Source of the DNA: Acidobacteriota bacterium
GTDB lineage: Bacteria > Acidobacteriota > Thermoanaerobaculia > Multivoradales > JAHEKO01
Length of the DNA stretch: 5,144 nt
Reading direction: 5' to 3'
Assembly (NCBI GenBank): GCA_029861655.1
Contig: JAOTZA010000235.1
Span: forward strand, 1 to 5,144
In this document: positions 1-5,144 of the stretch, one piece after another
How the letters are laid out: every line of letters starts with the position of its first letter
How positions within the stretch are numbered: position 1 is the stretch's first letter
Made by a program: the position numbers and the translations under genes
The notes under the pieces: model-generated
What the model was told of the DNA's origin: nothing
Seen by the model: the letters and a program-made list of their open reading frames with translations, nothing else
The model's database searches: none

Positions 1-96
1 CCGCCAGTGGATGGGTCGCTTGCAACCACCCAGGCCCCACGCCACTGCGCAGAGCACCATCCATCCTAGGAGCGAGATCAAGTTGAGATAGCTCAC
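1..96 (-). CDS. N-terminal fragment of a CNT-type (NupC-like) nucleoside transporter, runs off left edge
   Basis: Reading the minus strand from the GTG at 96-94 gives 32 codons without a stop to the window edge. The product begins MSYLNLISLLGWMVL, continues as a hydrophobic stretch to about residue 24, then turns basic (CKRPIHWR). This short N-terminus, first membrane helix and Arg/Lys-rich turn followed by a Trp-Arg or Leu-Arg resembles the start of concentrative nucleoside transporters, for example the Vibrio CNT, which opens MSLFMSLIGMAVLL and reaches a comparable SSNRKAINLR turn. CNT proteins sit in the inner membrane and import nucleosides using a Na+ or H+ gradient. The frame stays open upstream, with ATG codons at 144-142 and 147-145 that would add 16 or 17 residues. 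I prefer GTG 96 because CNT proteins usually begin just before the first helix, but no clear Shine-Dalgarno supports any choice. Only 32 residues are visible, so another small membrane protein is possible. Confidence 0.55.
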   Translation of the reverse strand, partial: MSYLNLISLLGWMVLCAVAWGLGGCKRPIHWR

Positions 97-123
97 CGTT
101 GCGGCCGGTACTCTCTCACACAG

Positions 124-142
124 GGACCCAAACCATGGGTCC
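124..142. promoter_or_regulatory. Perfect 7-bp inverted repeat, candidate operator
   Basis: GGACCCA (124-130) and TGGGTCC (136-142) are exact reverse complements around a 5-bp centre. A second, looser pair flanks them: ACACAG (118-123) directly abuts the left arm, and CTGTGT (153-158) lies 10 bp beyond the right arm. A 19-bp dyad between divergent genes is typical of a homodimeric repressor site of the TetR or GntR kind, families that often govern acyl-CoA catabolism, but no regulator gene is in the window. On the minus strand it would cover the transcription start expected from the TATGAT at 148-143. It could also fold as a hairpin in the racemase leader, but no U-tract follows, so it is not a standard terminator. 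Confidence 0.4.
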
Positions 143-148
143 ATCATA
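143..148 (-). promoter_or_regulatory. Possible -10 box for the divergent transporter-like gene
   Basis: On the minus strand this reads TATGAT, five of six matches to TATAAT. Transcription would begin near base 136, giving a leader of about 40 nt to the GTG at 96 and placing the start inside the 124-142 inverted repeat. There is no recognisable -35 hexamer at normal spacing, only TTGTAG at 169-164, 15 bp away. Treat it as a weak candidate. Confidence 0.25.
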
Positions 149-173
149 TGGTCTGTGTCCCCGCTACAATCTC

Positions 174-178
174 AGGTG
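174..178 (+). promoter_or_regulatory. Ribosome binding site that decides the racemase start
   Basis: AGGTG lies three bases before the ATG at 182. It aligns with the AGGAGGTGA consensus in a register where a short gap is normal. The alternative in-frame GTG at 155 has only CATATGGTCT before it and no purine-rich Shine-Dalgarno. This favours ATG 182, agreeing with where the family homology begins. Confidence 0.5.
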
Positions 179-181
179 TCT

Positions 182-1354
182 ATGGGACCCTTGGCCGGAT
201 TCAGATTGATCGAGATCGCGGGCATCGGCCCGACCCAGTTCGCCGGCATGTTGCTCTCCGACATGGGCGCCGATGTGGTGCGCATTGACCGGATCGATGC
301 GCCCAGGACCGGCGTCGAGCTCCCGGAACGTTTCAATCTGATGAACCGGGGAAGGCGTTCGATGGCGGTCGATCTCAAGCATGAAGACGGTGCGGGCATC
401 CTGCTGCGCCTGGTCGAAGGAGCCGATGCACTTTTCGAGGGCTTCCGCCCCGGGGTGATGGAACGGCTTGGTCTCGGGCCGGAGGAATGTCTGGCGCGCA
501 ACCGCCGCCTGGTTTACGGCCGCATGACCGGCTGGGGCCAAGACGGACCGCTAGCCAAATCCGTTGGTCACGACCCAAACTACATCGCGCTCGCCGGCGC
601 GCTCCACACGATCGGACCAGCGGATCGACCGCCTGCGCTGCCGCTCAATCTGCTGGGCGACTTCGCCGGTGGAGCCCTCTATCTTGTCGTCGGGCTGCTG
701 GCGGCACTCCTCGAGTCCAAGAAGTCCGGTAGGGGGCAGATAGTCGACGCCTCGATGGTCGACGGTGTCGCCTCACTCACGACGGTTTTCCACGGCCTGC
801 GCGCCGCCGGACTGTGGTCGCTGCCACGTGGCCGCAACGTGTTCGACGGCGGCGCTCCATTCCACCGGACCTACGAGACCGCCGACAGCAAATACGTCGC
901 GGTGGGCGCGCTCGAGCTGCCCTTCCAGGTCGCCTTGATCGAGGGCCTCGGTCTGCCCGCCGAGGACATCGGGCGGTGGATGAAACCCGAGGAGTGGCCC
1001 GCCTGCAGCGAAGAAGTCGAAACGATTGTCCGCACACGGACGCGGGACGAGTGGTGCACCCTCCTCGAGGGGACCAAGGCCTGTCTCTCACCGGTGCTCT
1101 CCTTTGGCGAGGCCTCCGAACACTCGCACAACAAAGAGCGCCGCACCTTTGTCGATTTCGACGGGATTACCCAACCGGCCGCGGCGCCTCGCTTCGGGCG
1201 TACACCATCCGAGCTCCGACGACCACCTTCCGAACGAGGCGCGGACACTCTCGCGATCCTCCGGGATTCCGGCTTTTCCAGTGAAGAAATCGCGCGGCTC
1301 CTCGCCGCCGGCTCGGTGAGCGCAGCGCACGAGCCCGGACAGGGAGTCGAATGA
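182..1354 (+). CDS. Alpha-methylacyl-CoA racemase (CaiB/BaiF class III CoA-transferase superfamily)
   Basis: The predicted enzyme (390 aa) interconverts (2R)- and (2S)-2-methylacyl-CoA thioesters, so that methyl-branched chains can enter stereospecific beta-oxidation; it should be cytosolic and dimeric. The start MGPLAGFRLIEIAGIGP is the family N-terminus, which is why I chose ATG 182 over the in-frame GTG at 155 that would add nine unconserved residues. Other family blocks are DMGADVVRIDR (about 27-37), VGHDPNY (128-134), NLLGDFAGG (156-164), QIVDASMVDG (186-195) and RNVFDGGAPF (218-227). The catalytic set is His130, Asp160 and Glu245. Its 30- and 85-residue spacings equal those of His126, Asp156 and Glu241 in Mycobacterium tuberculosis MCR, which argues for a racemase rather than a CoA-transferase. 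The length is a little above the 360 aa of MCR because of a C-terminal tail. It overlaps the next gene by four bases (ATGA). The exact natural substrate is not readable from the sequence. Confidence 0.9.
   Translation: MGPLAGFRLIEIAGIGPTQFAGMLLSDMGADVVRIDRIDAPRTGVELPERFNLMNRGRRSMAVDLKHEDGAGILLRLVEGADALFEGFRPGVMERLGLGPEECLARNRRLVYGRMTGWGQDGPLAKSVGHDPNYIALAGALHTIGPADRPPALPLNLLGDFAGGALYLVVGLLAALLESKKSGRGQIVDASMVDGVASLTTVFHGLRAAGLWSLPRGRNVFDGGAPFHRTYETADSKYVAVGALELPFQVALIEGLGLPAEDIGRWMKPEEWPACSEEVETIVRTRTRDEWCTLLEGTKACLSPVLSFGEASEHSHNKERRTFVDFDGITQPAAAPRFGRTPSELRRPPSERGADTLAILRDSGFSSEEIARLLAAGSVSAAHEPGQGVE
1341..1346 (+). promoter_or_regulatory. Ribosome binding site of the acetoacetyl-CoA synthetase gene
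   Basis: AGGGAG ends four bases before the ATG at 1351 and lies inside the last codons of the racemase gene. With the ATGA stop/start overlap this supports re-initiation by ribosomes finishing the racemase, so that the two proteins are made together. Confidence 0.5.
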
Positions 1355-3294
1355 CCACCACTCCCCAGACTCTTTGGGAACCCTCCGACGAGCTGCGGCG
1401 AGACTGCCTCCTCACCGACTATCTGTACTGGCTCCACACGGAGCGCCGCCTCGAGTTCGGCGATTACCAGGCCCTTTGGAAGTGGTCGGTCGAGCGCCTC
1501 GAGGACTTCTGGCAGTCAGTCGCCGACTACTTCGAGGTGGCCTTCCATAACTCACCCGAGTGTGTGCTGTCGAGCCGCAAGATGCCCGGCGCTCGCTTCT
1601 TTCCCGGCTCGACACTGAACTACGCCGAGCACGCGCTGCGAGGGGCTCACGATCACCCTGCGGTGATCTACCGAGCCGAGGACGGCTCCCGAACCGAGTT
1701 GAGCTGGGAGGCGCTCCGCGACCGAGTGGCGCGAGCGCGAGCCGGAATGCTCCGGCTCGGAGTCGGCCGCGGCGACCGGGTCGTGGCCTTCCTCCCCAAC
1801 AACACAGAGGCCTTGATCGCCATGTTGGCAACGGCGAGCCTCGGCGCCGCCTGGTCGAGCTGCCCGCCCGAGTTCGGCACCGAGGCGGTGCTTGATCGCT
1901 TCCGCCAGATCCAGCCCAAGCTACTCCTAGGTGTCGGTGGGTATCGATACGGCGGCAGGTCCTTCGACCGCCTGGAAGCGCTCGAGACCATTGCAGCAGG
2001 CTTGCCGAGTCTCGAAGCCCGGGTGCTGGTGACCGAGGACAGCGAGGCTCCGGGCGGCTGGTCGAGCTGGGCCGAGTTGACAACCGCTTTCGAGCCCCTG
2101 GTGTTCGAGCCCGTGCCCTTCGACCATCCGCTTTGGATCCTCTACTCCTCGGGCACGACGGGGCTACCCAAGGCGATCATCCACGGTCACGGTGGCATCA
2201 CCCTGGAGCACTTCAAAGCGCTGGCGCTTCACGGCGACCTGAGACCCGGAGACCGGTTCTTCTGGTTCTCCACCACCGGTTGGATGATGTGGAACTACCT
2301 GGTGAGCGGACTGCTGGTCGGCTCTACGGTCGTTCTCTACGACGGAAGTCCCGGTCATCCCGACCTCGAGGCTCTCTATCGCCTGGCCGACGAGGAAGGG
2401 GTCACCTTCTTCGGCGTCAGCGCGCCTTATCTGATGGCCTGCCGCAAAGGCGGCCTATCGCCGCATCGGAAGTTTTCATTTTCCGAGCTTCGGAGCGTCG
2501 GCTCGACCGGTGCGCCGCTTCCCGCCGAGGGGTTCCGCTGGGTGTACGAACACGTGAAGAAGGATCTGCTGCTCGCCTCGGTGAGTGGCGGCACCGATGT
2601 CTGTAGCGCCTTCGTGCTCGGCTGCCCGCTGCTGCCGGTTCGCGAAGGCGAGCTTCAGTGCCTGGGGTTGGGCGCCAGAGTCGAGGCATACAGTGAGAGC
2701 GGCCATCCTCTGGTAGACGAGACCGGCGAACTGGTCATCACCGAGCCGATGCCGTCGATGCCCGTCGGTCTCTGGAACGACCCCCAGGGCGCTCGCTACC
2801 GAGCCAGTTACTTCGAGGACTTCCCCGGTGTCTGGCGTCACGGCGATTGGATCTCGATTGACCACGAGGGGCGCTCGGTCATCTACGGGAGGTCGGATTC
2901 GACCCTCAACCGGGGGGGCGTGAGAATGGGGACCAGTGAGTTCTACACCGTGCTCGAAGGGATTCCCGAAATTGTGGATAGCATCATCGTGGACACGGGC
3001 ACCTTCGACGAGCCCGGCAAGCTCTGGCTCTTTGTCCAGCTCGATGCCGATAACACGCTGGGAGAAGAACTCACCTCCACGCTCCGCGCGACCCTTCGTT
3101 CCCAACTCTCGCCGCGCCATGTCCCCGACGAGATCCGGGCCGTTCCCGCTATCCCCACGACACTGTCGGGAAAGAAACTCGAAGTTCCCATCAAGAAAAT
3201 ACTCAATGGCACGCCGGTCGAGGAAGCGGCTAATCGCGAAACCCTTCAGGACCCGAACGCGCTCGACGCACTGGTGGCGGAGTTGAGACGCTAG
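1351..3294 (+). CDS. Acetoacetyl-CoA synthetase (acetoacetate-CoA ligase, EC 6.2.1.16)
   Basis: This 647-aa protein is an ANL-superfamily adenylating enzyme that converts acetoacetate, ATP and CoA into acetoacetyl-CoA, AMP and PPi in the cytosol. The early Leu-Trp-Glu-Pro-Ser (8-12), the N-terminal cap domain and the length (family about 650-670 aa) point to the acetoacetate-specific branch rather than acetyl-CoA synthetase. Adenylation motifs are intact and in order: P-loop YSSGTTGLPK (265-274), TTGWMMWNY (308-316), SVGSTGAPL (382-390), SGGTD (412-416), HGDW (497-500), the hinge block GRSDSTLNRGGVRMG (513-527) and the C-terminal TLSGKK with catalytic Lys608. That lysine is also the usual acetylation site in acyl-CoA synthetases, so post-translational control is possible by family analogy. 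The gene overlaps the racemase gene by ATGA and is followed after six bases by the membrane hydrolase gene. Closely related short-chain acyl substrates cannot be excluded. The symbol aacS would fit the family, but I leave it blank because no species match can be made. Confidence 0.92.
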   Translation: MTTTPQTLWEPSDELRRDCLLTDYLYWLHTERRLEFGDYQALWKWSVERLEDFWQSVADYFEVAFHNSPECVLSSRKMPGARFFPGSTLNYAEHALRGAHDHPAVIYRAEDGSRTELSWEALRDRVARARAGMLRLGVGRGDRVVAFLPNNTEALIAMLATASLGAAWSSCPPEFGTEAVLDRFRQIQPKLLLGVGGYRYGGRSFDRLEALETIAAGLPSLEARVLVTEDSEAPGGWSSWAELTTAFEPLVFEPVPFDHPLWILYSSGTTGLPKAIIHGHGGITLEHFKALALHGDLRPGDRFFWFSTTGWMMWNYLVSGLLVGSTVVLYDGSPGHPDLEALYRLADEEGVTFFGVSAPYLMACRKGGLSPHRKFSFSELRSVGSTGAPLPAEGFRWVYEHVKKDLLLASVSGGTDVCSAFVLGCPLLPVREGELQCLGLGARVEAYSESGHPLVDETGELVITEPMPSMPVGLWNDPQGARYRASYFEDFPGVWRHGDWISIDHEGRSVIYGRSDSTLNRGGVRMGTSEFYTVLEGIPEIVDSIIVDTGTFDEPGKLWLFVQLDADNTLGEELTSTLRATLRSQLSPRHVPDEIRAVPAIPTTLSGKKLEVPIKKILNGTPVEEAANRETLQDPNALDALVAELRR

Positions 3295-3300
3295 GTCGCT

Positions 3301-4380
3301 ATGGATCCGTTGACCCACACTCTGGTCGGTGCTTCGCTCTCCGCCACCCGTCTGACGAACAGAACGCGGGGAGCGGCTGCGGCGCTGGTCCTCGGCGCCA
3401 ATCTTCCCGACATCGACGTTCTGTCGTATTTCGCCGGCAGCGACATGGCACTGGGATTTCGCCGTGGCTGGACCCACGGGCTTCCGGCCTTGGCCGTTTT
3501 GCCGATTCTTCTCGCCGTCACTATCCGGATTTGGGCTCACTTCTCGGGGCGGACCGGTCAACGCCCCGTGTCGACCCGATGGCTCGTCGCGCTTTCCTAT
3601 CTCGCCATCGTCACGCACCCGTTGCTCGACTGGCTCAACACCTATGGCATGCGTTGGCTCGCGCCTTTTCGCGACACCTGGTTCTACGGTGATTCGCTTT
3701 TTATCGTCGATCCCTGGCTGTGGCTGGCCCTGGGCTCCGGCTGGTTGCTGGGGCGCAAACCGACCCGCGCCCTGGTCGGAACCGTTGCTCTAGTCGGCGC
3801 GCTTCTGATGTCGCTGACGGCCCTCGCTGTTCCAACCTACATCCCCATCGTGATTTTTGTCTTCTTGTTTCTCATGGCCGCCGCGCTCTACTTTTCGTCA
3901 TCGTTCTCTCCTCATCGAATCGCGCTCAGAGGCCTCACCGTCGCGCTCGTCTACATCGCCGCGATGCTCGTTCTTCATGGCCTCACCGAGTGGCGTGTCG
4001 ACGACGAGTTGAACGATGTAGGTCTTGCCGCCCAGGAGCTGATGGTTGGCCCTCGGCCCGCCAACCCTCTGGCCTGGGAGTTCGTTGCTCGAGTCGGCAA
4101 CGAGTACCGGTTCGGACAGTTCGACTGGTTCGGCGGCTCGCTCGAGACTTCGCCGCGCGCGCTCCCGGCCGCGGCGCATCAGCCCGAGTGGACAACACTC
4201 CAAAAAACCTCGAGCGTCGCGGGATTCCGCCGCTGGGCCCGTTTTCCGTGGCTCGAGGTCGAACCCACTGCGAAAGGACGCCGTGTCTTCCTCATGGACG
4301 CTCGATACAGGAGGGAGCGAACCACCGGGTTCGGGGGAACCGACGTCGAACTGCCGACGACGACGGACACCGATCGATAG
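3301..4380 (+). CDS. YdjM/DUF457-type membrane-bound metal-dependent hydrolase
   Basis: The 359-aa product belongs to the YdjM (LexA-binding, inner-membrane-associated putative hydrolase) family. The start is secure because the signature MDPLTHTLVG lies at the very N-terminus. Candidate metal ligands follow the family order: Asp2 and His6, the PDID motif (Asp37, Asp39), RRGWTH (54-59, His59), THPLLDWLNTYG (105-116, His106 and Asp110) and WFYGDSLF (127-134, Asp131). Hydrophobic segments near 62-79, 95-107, 137-150, 157-176, 180-198 and 211-227 indicate about six membrane passes. A soluble C-terminal part (about 230-359) includes the block PANPLAWEFVARVGNEY (253-269). Substrate and physiological role of the family are not established; lipid or phosphoester hydrolysis has been suggested from fold resemblance only. 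It starts six bases after the synthetase stop, with a weak AGGT (3293-3296) as ribosome site, so it is probably co-transcribed. I see no LexA-type box nearby, unlike E. coli ydjM. Confidence 0.82.
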   Translation: MDPLTHTLVGASLSATRLTNRTRGAAAALVLGANLPDIDVLSYFAGSDMALGFRRGWTHGLPALAVLPILLAVTIRIWAHFSGRTGQRPVSTRWLVALSYLAIVTHPLLDWLNTYGMRWLAPFRDTWFYGDSLFIVDPWLWLALGSGWLLGRKPTRALVGTVALVGALLMSLTALAVPTYIPIVIFVFLFLMAAALYFSSSFSPHRIALRGLTVALVYIAAMLVLHGLTEWRVDDELNDVGLAAQELMVGPRPANPLAWEFVARVGNEYRFGQFDWFGGSLETSPRALPAAAHQPEWTTLQKTSSVAGFRRWARFPWLEVEPTAKGRRVFLMDARYRRERTTGFGGTDVELPTTTDTDR

Positions 4381-4394
4381 CGGCACGCTCCCCC

Positions 4395-4400
4395 TATACT
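4395..4400 (+). promoter_or_regulatory. Possible -10 box for a leaderless ABC ATPase transcript
   Basis: TATACT matches TATAAT at five of six positions and ends nine bases before the ATG at 4410. Transcription would begin near 4407, leaving a leader of about three bases. The 29-bp gap between the hydrolase stop and this ATG has no Shine-Dalgarno sequence, which fits leaderless translation. No -35 box is visible (the 17-bp-spaced hexamer is GATCGA), so this is weak support. Confidence 0.3.
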
Positions 4401-4409
4401 TGGCGTCGC

Positions 4410-5144
4410 ATGTGCGCTGACACGGTTGTCGAGGTCCGCAACCTGCGGAAGACCTACGGCTCTACGGTCGCGGTCGACGACGTCTCGCTGGAAGTCCGCA
4501 GGGGTGAGATTTTTGGCCTGATCGGTCCCAACGGTGCCGGAAAGACCACGTCGATGGAATGCATCGAAGGCGTGCGCCGACCCGATCGCGGCCATGTCTC
4601 GGTTCTCGGGCTCGACCCACACGCCGACGCCTATCGTCTTCAAGACCGCATCGGCGTCCAGCTTCAACAGGCGCAGCTGCAAAAACGCATCAAGGTTTGG
4701 GAGGCGGTCGATCTATGGGCGTCGCTCTACCCCAACACCGCGGACGTCAATACACTCCTCGCGAATCTAGGTCTCGAAGACAAGAAGAACGCCTGGTTCA
4801 TGACCCTCTCGGGCGGTCAGAAGCAGCGACTCTTTATCGCCTTGGCTTTGATCAACAACCCCGAGCTCGTCTTTCTCGACGAGCTGACAACCGGGCTGGA
4901 TCCTCAGGCCCGACGAACGATCTGGGATTTGGTCACCGAGATCCGGGCGCAAGGCCGAACGGTCTTTCTAACCACTCACTTGATGGAGGAGGCCGAACGC
5001 CTTTGCGATCGCGTCGCCATCATCGAGCACGGCCGTGTTATCGACGTCGACTCGGCGGCGAGCCTGGTCAAAAAACACTGCCCGGAGCGCCGAGTGATCT
5101 TCTCGACAGATTCTCGCGGGCTCGAGACCAAGTTCCAGGCCATA
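4410..5144 (+). CDS. ABC-type multidrug/antibiotic exporter ATP-binding protein, partial at right edge
   Basis: The frame is open from ATG 4410 to the window end, giving 245 residues. This is the ATPase subunit of a DrrA/CcmA-like ABC exporter, which powers a separate membrane permease from the cytoplasmic side. All nucleotide-binding motifs are present: Walker A GPNGAGKTT (39-47, Lys45), Q-loop within VQLQQAQL (83-90), signature LSGGQ (133-137), Walker B LVFLDE (153-158, catalytic Glu158), D-loop TGLD (161-164) and switch His190 in LTTH. The ATPase domain is complete at about residue 220; the remaining visible residues start the variable C-terminal extension, and relatives usually end near 300 aa. 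The permease is expected just downstream, outside the window. The start follows the hydrolase stop by 29 bp with no terminator between, so read-through is possible, though a separate promoter may exist at 4395. The sequence does not reveal the cargo; lipids, drugs and other hydrophobic molecules are all exported by this class. Confidence 0.9.
   Translation, partial: MCADTVVEVRNLRKTYGSTVAVDDVSLEVRRGEIFGLIGPNGAGKTTSMECIEGVRRPDRGHVSVLGLDPHADAYRLQDRIGVQLQQAQLQKRIKVWEAVDLWASLYPNTADVNTLLANLGLEDKKNAWFMTLSGGQKQRLFIALALINNPELVFLDELTTGLDPQARRTIWDLVTEIRAQGRTVFLTTHLMEEAERLCDRVAIIEHGRVIDVDSAASLVKKHCPERRVIFSTDSRGLETKFQAI

Larger units (their letters stand above)
97..181. promoter_or_regulatory. Divergent intergenic control region
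   Basis: This 85-bp stretch separates the minus-strand transporter-like start from the racemase start and must carry the promoters of both. It contains the inverted repeat at 124-142, a minus-strand TATGAT at 148-143 and a + strand TATGGT at 147-152. No good -35 box (TTGACA-like) lies at 16-18 bp from either -10 candidate. A TTGAGA at 83-88 on the + strand lies inside the divergent gene and is paired only with a poor TACTCT at 109-114, 20 bp away. The promoter assignments are weak; that the region is regulatory follows from the divergent layout. Confidence 0.4.

Noticed and set aside
83..114. TTGAGA plus TACTCT as a + strand promoter for the racemase
   Set aside because: The spacing is 20 bp, the -10 match is poor, and the -35 would lie inside the divergent coding sequence.
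814..1284. 156-codon + strand frame inside the racemase gene
   Set aside because: Arg-rich out-of-frame reading of the racemase, with no independent ribosome site or family resemblance.
871..1437. 188-codon minus-strand open frame across the racemase/synthetase junction
   Set aside because: Shadow of two well-supported genes; the translation is Ser/Arg/Pro-rich and family-free.
1853..2070. Repeated CTGGTCGAGCTG at two places in the synthetase gene
   Set aside because: It arises from the same Trp-Ser-Ser codon choice at two unrelated sites and does not extend further.
2912..2918. Run of seven G bases in the synthetase gene, possible frameshift or slippage site
   Set aside because: The reading frame continues correctly through the conserved NRGGVRMG block on both sides, so there is no frameshift here.
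2476..3618. 380-codon open frame on the minus strand spanning the end of the synthetase and start of the hydrolase genes
   Set aside because: It lies antisense to two confidently identified genes, its product is rich in Arg, Gly and Asp without any recognisable motif, and long antisense frames are expected where codons end in G or C.
4328..4341. Inverted repeat GGTTC-GGGG-GAACC near the end of the hydrolase gene, considered as a terminator
   Set aside because: The stem is only five base pairs, it lies in the coding region and no T-rich tract follows.

Overview
This 5.1 kb window is dense, GC-rich bacterial chromosome (roughly 60-65% GC by eye) with strong preference for G/C-ending codons. 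It holds four genes on the + strand and the first codons of a fifth gene running divergently off the left edge. No rRNA, tRNA, insertion sequence, CRISPR array or phage gene is visible. The taxon cannot be fixed from sequence alone. The style and gene mix would suit an Acidobacteriota-like lineage or another high-GC Gram-negative heterotroph, but that is inference.

Layout. Bases 1-96 on the minus strand encode the N-terminus of a membrane protein that resembles concentrative nucleoside transporters (CNT/NupC). Bases 97-181 form a divergent intergenic region with a 7-bp perfect inverted repeat (GGACCCA-N5-TGGGTCC) and possible -10 boxes, so it probably controls both sides. Bases 182-1354 encode an alpha-methylacyl-CoA racemase (class III CoA-transferase superfamily) with an intact His/Asp/Glu catalytic set. 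Its stop overlaps the start of an acetoacetyl-CoA synthetase gene (1351-3294) as ATGA. Six bases later starts a YdjM/DUF457-type membrane-bound, metal-dependent hydrolase gene (3301-4380). After 29 bp an ABC-transporter ATPase of the drug/antibiotic export type starts at 4410 and is still open at the right edge.

The first two + strand genes make biochemical sense together. One racemises 2-methyl-branched acyl-CoAs so that stereospecific beta-oxidation can proceed. The other activates acetoacetate, an end product of leucine and isoprenoid-type catabolism, to acetoacetyl-CoA. The overlap implies co-translation and points to breakdown of methyl-branched acids, leucine or isoprenoids. The membrane hydrolase is probably in the same transcript but its substrate is unknown. 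The ABC gene may belong to a separate export module with its permease downstream. Every gene belongs to a recognisable family. I see no convincing previously undescribed system; the items most worth a second look are the racemase-synthetase coupling, the divergent control region and the possibly leaderless ABC gene.
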